Shown here: positions 1-9,972 of the stretch, piece after piece
How the letters are laid out: each line of letters starts with the position of its first letter
Position numbering within the stretch: the first letter of the stretch is position 1
Assembly (NCBI GenBank): GCA_963921825.1
Contig: OY997593.1
Span: 48,034,039-48,098,038, forward strand
Length of the DNA: 64,000 nt
Source of the DNA: Erodium maritimum
Lineage: Eukaryota; Streptophyta; Magnoliopsida; Geraniales; Geraniaceae
Direction: 5' to 3'
Position numbers and translations under genes: made by a program
Notes under the pieces: generated by a model
Database searches by the model: none
Told to the model about the DNA's origin: nothing
Seen by the model: the letters and a program-made list of their open reading frames with translations, nothing else

Positions 1-284
1 CCTTTTTCCTTTTCTGTTTCAACCATTGCTCCTCATGACCAGATCCAAGAAAAATAGATTTCGATTTCAATCAATTTCGTTCCACAAATAACTTTTAAAT
101 CAAAACTGTTTCATTACTTCATTTTTTGTAGTTACAGTACTTCCCGTCGTTTTTCACAAACCTACTCTAATCTACAGCTCGGGACGAAACACAGAGGCTA
201 AATAAAAAAAAAAGACGAACGAACAGAAAATAAACCGGCCGCCGGCGAATACGTCGCCGGCGACTAAACCCCCAGGCACGAACC

Positions 285-905
285 TCACGTGGGGGGGGGG
301 GGGGGGAAAGGACGGCGGGGCACGGCGGAGCTCGGTGGCCTGTCGCCCGTCTCAGATCTGGGACGACGGCCTCGGATTCGAGGGGGTGGCCGGCGGAGGT
401 GGTTGCGGCCGGGGGACGGCGGAGCACGGTTGTCCCGCCCTAGATCTGAACAGGTCCGGCGAGCTCGTCCCGTCTCTGGCGACGGCGAGGCAGCTCCGGC
501 CTTGCTACCCTCGAAGACGGCGGCGGCTCGGATCCGAGTGAGGGAAACGCCGGCGCCGACTCGCACGGCGTACTCGCCGGTGGCGATGGCGAAGGGAGAA
601 CGGCTCGGGTGAGGTCTCGGTGACGGACGGTGAGGAGAAGACGGCGGCGCGGTTGGACGGAGAGGAGGAGACGACGGCGTGGTGGCTGGACGGGCTGTGG
701 CGTTGAGAGGGCCGGAGAGGAAGGACGGGTGGTGGCTGTCGGACTCGGTGGTGGCGGGCGGAACGGCGAGGCAGAGAGGACGAGGTCGGGAGAGTGGGTG
801 GTGGCCGGATGGAGAGGGAAGGGTGGTCGGAGGCGGCGTGTGTGAGGGGCTCCGGCGAGAGGATCGGGACCAGAGAGGGAGGGAGACGGCGTGAGGGAAG
901 AGGAG
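285..905. other. GC-rich, gene-poor block
   Basis: This stretch is strongly GC-rich, with runs of GGCGG and CCGCC and a 16-G homopolymer at 291-306. It opens reading frames on both strands, but these are low-complexity Arg/Pro/Gly-rich products with no domain I recognise. Read on the minus strand it resembles the GC-rich leader or U5 region of plant Ty3/gypsy LTRs, because it lies downstream of a TATA-like TATAAG on that strand near 950. A host promoter and 5' UTR on the minus strand is the alternative. No gene is called. Confidence 0.4.
291..306 (+). repeat. 16-bp poly-G tract
   Basis: An uninterrupted run of 16 G residues directly follows CACGT. Its true length is uncertain, because such tracts are error-prone in sequencing. 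Confidence 0.9.
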
Positions 906-939
906 ACGAAATTTTAGGGTTTCAACCCTAAAATTTCGT
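906..939. repeat. 34-bp near-perfect palindrome containing a telobox pair
   Basis: Two 16-bp arms (906-921 and 924-939) are exact reverse complements separated by TC. Each arm carries AACCCTA/TAGGGTT, the plant telobox core. A TATAAG-like box lies beside it on the minus strand, so it may be a promoter element for minus-strand transcription. It could equally be a hairpin within an LTR leader. Confidence 0.75.
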
Positions 940-1012
940 ACTTATACCCAGGCCGGGCCGGGTCACCACACTGGGCCGGGTCGCCAAACGGGTCTGGCCC
1001 AGCCCGATCCAG

Positions 1013-1033
1013 TTTTTTTTTTTTTTTTTTTTT
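1013..1033 (+). repeat. 21-bp poly-T tract
   Basis: A run of 21 T residues lies between the GGCCCGG-rich segment and the truncated Ty3/gypsy LTR. It may be the 3' tail (poly-A on the minus strand) of a retrotransposed segment covering part of 1-1012, but no target duplication was found. Confidence 0.7.
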
Positions 1034-1096
1034 CAGACTTTTCGAACCGCTTCCCAAACCCGTCAATTAAAACCCGTAAAAGACAATTAAATTTTC

Positions 1097-2290
1097 AGGA
1101 CTTTACATAAACACAAAAACGAGTTCCTACTCAAACCTATCTCTTTCGGTATTCTGTTGAATCAACGAAATTGATAACTATCCAATTCGGGTATTCTCTA
1201 AGAATCAACGAATTCGATAAAGAATTCACCTTTCGCTACGCACTCTGCATCAGTTGGTATCAGAGCCTCGCCGTTCCACGAAGATGCTACCCCGCAGACG
1301 GAATTGCCAAGCCGCCACCTACGATGATGTTGTTGATTATGCTTAGGAGATTGCAGCAGTTCGTCGTGAAAACGATGATCTGAGGCGTCCGGTCGAGTTA
1401 CTATCCCAACGAATGGATGTTGTGTTTCGTCGCGATGACGTGACTGTCACGGACGTTGACTATCCCTTCACCCGGATACCAACCTGTTCATCGAGGTTAA
1501 TAATCCTGAGTCTTTTTTCCAAATTGACTCTGCTCCGGTTTATGATGACTATGGTGATGATTACGCGCTTTACGTCAAGAGCAAAGTCTGCACGCAATTT
1601 ATCAATAGTGGCAGTTGTGAGAACATGGTTGTAGAGATCATATTGTCAAAGCTTGGTCTCCCTACGGAACCACACCCTAAGCCCTATCACCTCTCCTGGC
1701 TCAACAAAGTTTCTTGTTACATCTTACTTGGTCCTCATGTTGTTAATGTTGGTTGTGCTAACACATATTCCTTCTTGTTCCGAGTTACAAACATTGTATT
1801 TCTACCATCCAAGCCCAAGATTGGCGTAGGTCCGGATTCGAGGACGAATCTTCTCTTCACCGGAGAGAATGATGCAGTCCAAATTGAGAACAGAAAAGTT
1901 ATCGGTGTCTGAATTCGACAAAATGTTAGCCTATTTCGGGTCGCCATTCGAGGTCATCTGGAGGGTTAAATTCGTATTTTTAGAAGTCAAATGTTATTTC
2001 CTGTTTTTGTTAGGATTTGAGATTTCCTTTATTTGAATTAGGGTTTTGGGGTTTAGTTTCCTTATTATATTAGGACTTAATTTTGGGTTTTAGTTTTCTA
2101 TATAAGCACTTGATATCTTTCATTGTTATACAGACTTTTATGAAATAAACACAAAAAAATGAGTTTCTAATCAATTGTCTCTTTCGGTATTCTGTTGAAT
2201 CAACGAATTAGATATCTATCATTCTCGGTATTCTTCGTGAATCAACGAGTTCGATAAAGAACTCTCCCTTTCGCTCCGCACTCTGCATCA
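1097..2290 (+). mobile_element. Ty3/gypsy LTR retrotransposon relic, short and broken
   Basis: Two related direct repeats, about 1097-1252 and 2130-2290, both end in CTGCATCA and represent LTR ends. The first is followed by a Met-tRNA primer site (1255-1266). Around 1560-1780 the plus strand encodes a stretch typical of the Ty3/gypsy retropepsin neighbourhood (SG-S-C-EN-V then LGLPTEPHPKPYHLSWL). Near 1835-1880 lies the end-of-pol signature found just before the 3' LTR in many plant gypsy elements. The internal region is only about 0.9 kb, so this is a broken, internally reduced fossil. LTR divergence suggests it is old. Confidence 0.75.
1255..1266 (+). other. Primer-binding site (initiator Met tRNA type)
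   Basis: TGGTATCAGAGC lies two bases after the LTR end CA at 1251-1252. This is the complement of the plant Met-tRNA 3' end used as primer by most plant LTR retrotransposons. Confidence 0.85.
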
Positions 2291-4072
2291 CTAAGTATCA
2301 AAAATCAAGAAACAATGTTATGCATTTTACGAGTATCTAGTATCTACTCTTACTGTGTTTCATGACTATAAATTGCTTTAAAAACTTGATGTATTCATCT
2401 ATTACTAGCATGCGTAACTAAATTCTTAAATCTAGGATCATAGACAATTAATGTGTCATTCTATGAATTAAATAAAGTTTTGTAATTTCTCAATGGTTGT
2501 TACATGTACTGAGGTAAATTTAGGGGTATGCTTATTCATTCTTCATCTTTACTAATCTTGCATGACATGCATATCTCTAATATGAGGTAGTAATCGATAT
2601 CTGAGTTCATGCCTAATTAGTAATGCAATCAGATTTTTTTAATCAGCCAAGAAATTTTATAAATCCCTATTTCCGGAGATTGGAAAAGGGGATGAGTACA
2701 TCAAGCTTCAAAGATATGAAGCAGAACAACTAATACAACATAAAGATCATTTGAAAAGATCATGTGCCAAAGAACAACTAAAACCAATTAAAGGATAATA
2801 TATCTAGATGAAGTTGCCCTTGGGGTAATGGCAAATGATGAGATGATGGAGTGCACGGATCAGGAGTGGAGTTGAGGAGGCACAGATGATTCCGAGGTCG
2901 ATAATGCGCGTGATGGTAAAATTGTGGGAAGGATGCCAAGTCTTTCGGATGTGATGTACAGATGAAGTTGAAGCCAATATGTTGAATTTGACTTCTCATA
3001 AGCAAAAATGAAAGATCGATCCTTCTTGAAAGGTTCAGAGTGTTGAGAGTAAACCACCGATCTGGGGTATTGGTAAGGTTCATCTAATCAGCAAGGGACA
3101 CAAGAGCAGATCACCATGGGCAAGTAAGAGCCAAGGAAATCAGAATTACAACCAATACTCTACAATTGTAATTAAGTAAGGAACTAGCATAACTTTGATG
3201 TAAATACTTATCATAGAGCTTATTGACTGTAGCATCTTCAAACTTTGATTAGTTTCACATCTGAAAATTGTTGCAAAGAATCACGACCCTGGAATTTAAA
3301 TGTGATCCTAAATGGGAAGCCTACACGGATAAAATCATTTGAGATAATCATTGCTCTTAAATATCACTGTCATTGCGAATTTACTCTTATTTGTTGTTGT
3401 GGATATATTAATATGAACCTATAATTCTAGATTACTTTTCTCTAACTTTTAAACTTTTTTCCCAGTCGTTTTGTCTTCCTATATGTTTACAAGTGTTTTC
3501 AATTCAATTACCTCGAAAAGAAAAAAATTAAGTAATAAAGGAGATAACAAGATCTTTTTTGTTTCCTCCTTTGGGTATGATATTTCGATTTAAACCTTAT
3601 TAATTAGTTGATGGGGGTTAAAGCAAAATAAGACACAACAAGCGTACCAATCGTCAAATAGTATTTTAGAATTTAAGTTCCGAGTTATGGTACCCGAGGA
3701 AGAACAAGAAAAAAAAATTATATCTGAATTTGTTATTAAGTTGTTTCGTTGAATAGATGGTTTTGGTTTTAATATCGAGTAAAAAAACAATGATTAATAT
3801 GTAATTCAAGTAAATAGGAAAATAGGACAATTTGTCGAATCAGAGAAAAAGTAATCCATGATATGGGTTCATAGAGACCATTTCAACATTTCTTTTGATA
3901 AAGGAGCTCCCCAAACAAGAAAAAACAAAAAGATTTATCAAAAAGGATACTTTCCGCTATTAAAAAGGATAAACAACGATTATAAAGGAGCTCCCTAAAC
4001 AAGAAAAAACAAAAACAAACAAGCCAAAGAGAAAAACAAAATTAATTGCAAATCTGCTTAAAACCCAAGAGG
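2291..4072. other. Gene-free AT-rich stretch with a possible LINE-like tail
   Basis: No convincing gene. At 2633-2700 a T-run is followed by a segment ending GATGAGTACA that resembles the minus-strand non-LTR 3' end at 14611-14680. About 2633-3180 may therefore be a minus-strand non-autonomous LINE-like remnant. The minus-strand frames at 2778-3083 show no domain. The rest (3180-4072) is AT-rich with nothing recognisable. Confidence 0.4.
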
Positions 4073-4911
4073 CACTGGCGGATTTAGCTTTTTCGACGAG
4101 GGGGGGGGGGCACCAAATTTTTTTTTATAATAACAAATAACGTCAAAATAATATAACTACTATTAAAAAATTATTATCGCGTAAAATTACAAAAATGACT
4201 ACTTACTAGAAGACGCGATGTCGAAATTGTATATTTTGAAAATATTTTGAACAATTTATTGTTAATACAATCAATAATATATTTTTGTTGTATGAGATCA
4301 TTATTATCATACATTCATTGGTCTCACATTCGTTTTTCAACAGAGTCTTGATGTTATTCGTAACAGAACATACTCTCACTCTTCTGTCAGAGTGATATTC
4401 GATCATACTATAGTAATTATGTAAAGAACTGCTTCAAAACTCAAAACCTAAATAATAAATGATAATAAATTTTGTAAACTAGTTCAAACTAAGAAATTTA
4501 AATAACTAAACAATAAAAAGTTGAAATATGATGAATATAATTGAAATAAATTTCCATGTCTGTAGTAATTTTAGAGGGAATCAAACTTTTTTTAGAAAAA
4601 AAAACTAGTCTTAAGTTGGTGTAATCTCCTAATTTAAATAACATATTAAATAAAAATAATTGTTTTTACATTAGTTAGAAATAAGAAATTACAAATATAG
4701 AAGTGTGAAAAAATTAAAAAATATAATACAAAAAATACAAAAACCACACAAACGGGTAATTAAATTGGATTAGTTGTCATTAGAAAATAAAAAAGAAAAT
4801 ATAAAGAGGGGCACAGTTGAAAATTAGAAACAAATATGTGTAACAAAAACTAGTTTCAGAAAGTTGAGGGGGGCACGTGCCCCCCCTGGGACCCCCTTGA
4901 ATCCGCCACTG
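4073..4911. mobile_element. Non-autonomous hAT-type DNA transposon (839 bp)
   Basis: The left end begins CACTGGCGGATTTAG and the right end, read inward on the minus strand, begins CAGTGGCGGATTC. This is the CAGTGGCGGA terminal inverted repeat common in plant hAT elements. Subterminal G-rich and C-rich blocks are present at both ends. It is flanked by 8-bp repeats CCAAGAGG (4065-4072) and CCCAGAGG (4912-4919) with one mismatch, as expected for an aged hAT target duplication. The interior is AT-rich with no transposase, so the element is non-autonomous. Confidence 0.8.
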
Positions 4912-6479
4912 CCCAGAGGGTACCCTTAGACAGTCGCTAAAGTGGCAGCTTGACTAGCCCTTTCCCGACTCATGGACCGTGTTGTAGGCTTCGTGCTTGC
5001 AGAGGGTTTCTTGATAACCCGAGCCATAGAAACTGAGGCTTTATTCAAAGCATCTTTCCAAGGACTTCCCTGATCCCTGATCCTTAATAACCGGAATCAA
5101 ATGTTACAAAACTCCACTGCCTACTGGCCCGCATTTCAACATATTTAACGCTGATAATTATTGTGATGTTTACTATTTTAGGGGCAACGAACTATCTTTA
5201 GTCTAGTCTAACTTCGGTTGATGGTTTAGGATCCCAATGGAATCTAACCACTAGTTCTCCTGAATCAAGATGTAGGAAGACCCAAAGCACTACGTTTTTA
5301 ATAATTTATAGCTTTCGATACGGAACCTAGGACTATTGCAATTGTGCTAATCTAGCTGTCCTAGTATAGATCAAAACCCAATTTATCATTGATTTTAGAC
5401 CAATTAAGATCCTCATCTCACGAGTATTAAAACCCAATTCATATCATCTATCAAGCATACACGAGAGACAGAGCATTTAGAGCAAATCAACGATAAACCC
5501 TAAGTTAGATTCAACAATCACAATATTATTGCATTCAATACAAGGAAAATCAAGTATCTAATTCCTCATAACCCTAGATTATGGGGTTTTGTTATTCATG
5601 AGCAAGCACAATGAGTCATAATATTGATAAGTTGTAGAGAAAAAATTACAAATTTAAATAGACAATTAATGTTCTTCAAGCTTCAATCCTTAAATATCCT
5701 AGCTTTCAGCTCTCATACTCTCTTAGACTTTTCCCAATACAAGTTATATATCAAAAGTACCTACTTTTCTTTTAAATAGGGTAAAATCGTAATTGAAACG
5801 AGTTTTAAAAATCAAGTCTGTGCGCGCCACAAACGAAAAAACTGAACCATGAACTGATTCGGGTCAGACATATGGCCATACCTGTGAAAAGATCTGTTCT
5901 CAAATAGTGGAAATCCCAACTATCGTTATCGGGTTTGGTCTTCTGGCCGGACTCATGAAAAGCCTCGACAAGGAGATCTAGACTGTACCAGGAAGGTGTC
6001 CGACCCAAACTAGTGTATAGATCTCTGAAATCCTTTCGGTTTGACATCTTATATAAGAATATCACAGTTCGTATGAGAAAGTTATGTTATTCGAAAGATC
6101 TTCTAGACTCCAAAACTCCTTAAACGGATTTTGCTCCATTTTGTCCTTTTTTCAAACCACAAAACTACTATTCACCAAAACACGAGCTATCCATAATAAT
6201 AATAAAAAAGAATGAGTTAGAAGCGGGGCTAAAAGTCCATTTAAACTCTATAAAATGTGACACTTTAGGTGCTTATATGCGCCCGCATAAACGAGTGCGC
6301 TTGTAGTGCCTCTTTCGCGTGTAAAACTAGCGGTGTTCCAGGGAGAAACTAAAGGCATAACTTATTTATTGACTTTGGGTTGAGGCTACTTCATTTTTTA
6401 TTATGTTTTAGTTAATTATAGCATTCCTCAATTGTCGATCGTTTTAGTTGATTTATATTATCACGCTTCAAGTCACCCT
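4912..6479. other. Intergenic stretch, nothing assigned
   Basis: No gene or element boundary could be supported. A minus-strand open frame of 86 codons at 5805-6065 has no recognisable domain and is not called. Composition and phrasing look repeat-derived, but no terminal repeats were found. Confidence 0.5.
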
Positions 6480-6821
6480 TTTAAGATGTTAGACCTTTTT
6501 GAGTGATATCTTGACCTGTTTGTCAATTCAGAAATCACCACAGATTCTTCCTTCACGAATCTTGAGGTCAAATACCCCTATGTAGGCGTATTTGACTTCA
6601 AAATCCAATGACCTTTTCTGCAATGATCCTTAGCATGCTTCTCATATTTAAATGACCAAGATTTTAATCCCACATCTCTTCTTCATCTCCTTTTGACAAT
6701 AGACATTTTGATGAAAGAGAACACGTAGATGTCGAATTGGTTGTGGGAGTCCATATATAGAAATTGTCTTATGAGCGAGTCTTAGTCATAAGAGTGATCA
6801 GTTTCTTATCCAAAGATACAC
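6480..6821 (-). mobile_element. Left remainder of a minus-strand Ty1/copia relic
   Basis: This segment appears to be continuous with the copia protease/integrase region that resumes at 9973. The solo LTR at 6822-9967 with TACAC on both sides splits them. Its left limit is not defined. Old and broken. Confidence 0.45.
6817..6821. repeat. Target site duplication TACAC (left)
   Basis: TACAC immediately precedes TGTAAAACCCC and is repeated exactly at 9968-9972 after the LTR end GTGACA. Confidence 0.9.
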
Positions 6822-8580
6822 TGTAAAACCCCAATTATTTCTAAAGGGTATTATTTGAAAATCGAAGCGTCAAGGTAGATTTTTGCAACGAGTGAAGTTG
6901 AGAAGGAAAATAAAAAAAAAGGAAAAAGAAGAAAACTGGACTGAGTTAGAGATTGGGCCAGCTTGGGCCCAATCAGGTTTGCACGCCAGGCCCGAGCCTT
7001 TCTCTAACCCTAGCGAGACCCTCATCTCCCCTCATTCTTCACGCACGCAAACCGATGCACCATCGTCCTCACGCCGCTTCTCTCTCACGCGTCTCAGGAC
7101 CAGAACCCGCTGCCCCTCAATTCTCCGAGCTCCTTCTCCGGCAACCTCCACAAAGACCTCCACTTCCTCTTCTTCTCCTTCATCCTTCACCACACGACAC
7201 CAGAAGCCCCAAAAACCCTCCCCCTTTCCTTCTTCCTCGTTGAATCGAGCTTACCCGTCGTCGCCCTTCTCATCCGAGCCACGCCACACCACGAACGTAC
7301 AACCCCGGGGCGGTGAGGGCCTTTTCCGAGCAGTTCCACCTTCGCCGACGCCCCTTACCTCAGAATCGCGATGCGCCGAGCACGTTTTGGGGCAGATCTT
7401 GGCCGGAGAGCGTCGTCGGAGCTTCCGAGGTCCAGATCTGGCGCTTTCACACCGGCGAGCTCTCACGCCAAAGATCTGGACGGAGGGGCCTGGCCCTTCG
7501 CACCCACGACCTCCCCTCACGTCCCCGAGTTCCTTGACGCCCTGGACGCCGGTGAAGAACCCTCCCCGACCTCATTGACGCCGTAGACGGTGGCCGGAGG
7601 CGAACCTTAGCCACCACCATCATCCCGCAACTCAAGCCAGGTCCTGGAAGTGGGCCTATTGGTCGGTTTTGGGCCATCGGGCCTGTGAGCGTGCCTTTGG
7701 GCCGAGCAGAACCAGAGACGGGCCAGGCCCAGGGTCTAGATCTGGTTCAGGACGGGTCCGGGTCAGGCCGGATCTGGGCCGGGTCTGGGTTCGGATCCGG
7801 GTCAACCCGAATTCAAATAAAAATATTTTAAAAATCAGATTAATTAACTGATTTTATTAATTAAAGGTGTGAAATTAAAGAATTAATTTAAACATCAGAG
7901 GACCTTTGGACAATTATCAGTATTGATTGGGCTTTTTCTTTGTCAAACCTAGATTAGACTTCGCCGAGAGCTTGGACTTCGCCCGAGAAGACGAAGACCA
8001 CTCCAGAACCCGTGTGAAGAACGGAGGAGAGGCTAATCGACTTTTTCAGCAGATTATTTAGAGGAAGACCACAAGGTAGGGAAAGTCCTAACTCCTCGTT
8101 TAAATAACGCTTTAGTATGCCTATTAGGTTAATAAAATCGGAAAGGTCCTAGAATTGCATATAGGATGCGAATAACTAGAATACATGTCTTTCAATTACT
8201 AATAACCGGAGGTGTCTAGTATGCATGCTTAGGATGTGAACAACTAGTTAACTCGCTTTCAATACTTGGGAAATTGCTTTACTGGTAGAGAGGTCGTGAT
8301 GAGCCCTCAGATTAGTTGTGTTTGCTTCACATGCATTGTTTGTTTAGTTTAAGATAAATTAAGGGTATAACGAAACTAGATAAATTGCATGCTTGATTGA
8401 TAGAATGGTTGCTTAAACGATTGAATGATTGAATGGATGATCGAGTATGACTGGTTGTGCCAAAGGGGTACGATCAGGTGATCGATGGACCAATGGAACG
8501 TGGTTGGTAAGTATGATGGTAAGTGTGATTGTGCAATGTGTTGACTCGTTAGTCTCTTGAGTGCGTTTTGCATTGTTTGA

Positions 8581-9045
8581 TAGATCCTGCGGGATACCGG
8601 TTAGGGTACCCACACCGTTGAGGATTCCGGTGTGGGGATGGTTTACGGGGATGATTATTGGTGGTCTGGTATGGTACCCACACCGTTGAGGATTCCGGTG
8701 TGGGGAATGGTTTACCCTGCGGGGCATTGGTTATTGGATATACACCGTGGAGGATTCCGGTGCCGAGAATGGTTTACCCTACGGGGCATTGGTTATTGGA
8801 GCCAGCGGGCATTGGTATTGGACCCTGCGGGGCATCGGTTATTGGAGCCTGCGGGCATTGGTATTGGACCCTACGGGGCATCGGTTATTGGAGCCTGCGG
8901 GCATTGGTATTGCACCCTGCGGGGCATTGGTTATTGGAGCCTGCGGGAATTGGTATTAGACCCTGCGGGGCATTGCTTATTGGACCCTGCGGGGCATTGG
9001 TTATTGGATGGTTTACCCTGCGGGGAATGGTTATTGGTTAACTCA
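8581..9045 (+). repeat. Minisatellite inside the solo LTR (CCCTGCGGGGCATTGGTTATTGG family)
   Basis: About a dozen imperfect copies of a ~23-bp motif built on CTGCGGGGCATTGGTTATT are present, partly organised as ~45-bp dimers. Frames through it give repetitive Gly/Leu/Trp-rich products that are not genes. Confidence 0.85.
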
Positions 9046-9085
9046 CCCAAGTGTATGTGTCATGCGGGAGCAATACCTTGGTTCC

Positions 9086-9480
9086 CTATGACATATGGTC
9101 CTTTGGGGGCATTTCCGAGAATCCCGATGATAAGCGTTCCTCAGGGATTCTTTCCGGTAGCCTCGATGTATGTGCCTCCTCTGTACCGAGGGACAATCCG
9201 ACATAACACAAGGACTATTGTGGATCGGGGTATGGGATCCGATATGACACAAAGAGTATTGTGAATCGGAGGGTGGCGACTTCAGGTCCCACAGCATTAT
9301 TCTACTTGTCCCGATGACATATGGTCCTTTGGTGACATTTCCGGAGATTCCGACGTTATGTACCCTTCGAGGGATACTCCCGGTAATCCGATGTATGTGT
9401 CACCTCTGGACCGAGGGAAAATCCGACATGACACAATGAGTATTGTGGATCGGAGGGTGGCGACTTCATGTCCCACGGCA
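9086..9480 (+). repeat. Tandem duplication of ~230 bp inside the solo LTR
   Basis: Two diverged copies, about 9086-9300 and 9316-9480, share the phrases ACATATGGTCCTTTGG, CGAGGGA(A/C)AATCCGACAT and GGAGGGTGGCGACTTCA. Confidence 0.75.
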
Positions 9481-9967
9481 TTACTATCTTCTTTTGATTA
9501 TTTGGGAAATGCATTGATACCCTTATTTTCCTATGATTAATGTTCACTCTTGGAAAGTGTTAAACACTCGTTTTACTCCCGTATTTCAATGTACTTTCAA
9601 TTCTTCGTATTTTGAGACTCGAACTAAAATCGTGAAATCCAAATTGTTAAACTAAAAGGATGCCTTAGTTATGCATTTTCCCTACTGAGCGTAAGCTCAC
9701 CCCTCCTGTCTTTGTGGTGTTTCAGGTGTTGAGCGGGAGCAGTATTAGCCGGACTCTCGGAGCTTGGGAGCTTGAGGGTTTAGCTAGTTTTAGAGACGTG
9801 TACTCTTTTATGTTGGATATTGTGTTTTACCGTTTGAGCTGTGACTCTTTACATTTTGAAGGATTTTTTATCATTTGGAAACTTTATTTTATTTTATTAT
9901 TCTTGTTTTACTGTAAATCTTTAGTCACGTCTCGAGTCCGGGAAAAAAACGGATTTGGGGCGTGACA

Positions 9968-9972
9968 TACAC
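9968..9972. repeat. Target site duplication TACAC (right)
   Basis: Exact partner of 6817-6821. Confidence 0.9.

Larger units (their letters stand above)
6822..9967 (+). mobile_element. Ty3/gypsy solo LTR, 3146 bp
   Basis: The segment starts TGTAAAACCCC and ends TTTGGGGCGTGACA, so it is bounded by TG...CA with the extended inverted ends TGT/ACA. It has a perfect 5-bp target duplication (TACAC). No primer site, polypurine tract or coding domain flanks it, so it is a solo LTR left by LTR-LTR recombination. The same terminal motif (GGGGCGTGACA followed by a Met primer site) occurs at 62928-62953. The style of ends fits the Tekay/Del chromovirus group, which is inference. It contains a GC-rich stretch (6950-7800) and two internal tandem arrays. 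It inserted into the older copia relic. Confidence 0.9.

Noticed and set aside
167-894. Several overlapping open frames on both strands in the GC-rich block
   Set aside because: Low-complexity Arg/Pro/Gly/Trp composition, no domain, and frames open only because GC-rich DNA lacks stops.
5805-6065. 86-aa minus-strand frame
   Set aside because: No domain, no neighbouring exon or splice signals, in repeat-like intergenic DNA.
8581-9045. CRISPR-like array
   Set aside because: Repeats are imperfect, contiguous and without unique spacers; eukaryotic LTR minisatellite.
8632-9264. 210-aa plus-strand frame rich in GHWLL/AGHWY repeats
   Set aside because: It is the translation of the minisatellite within the solo LTR.
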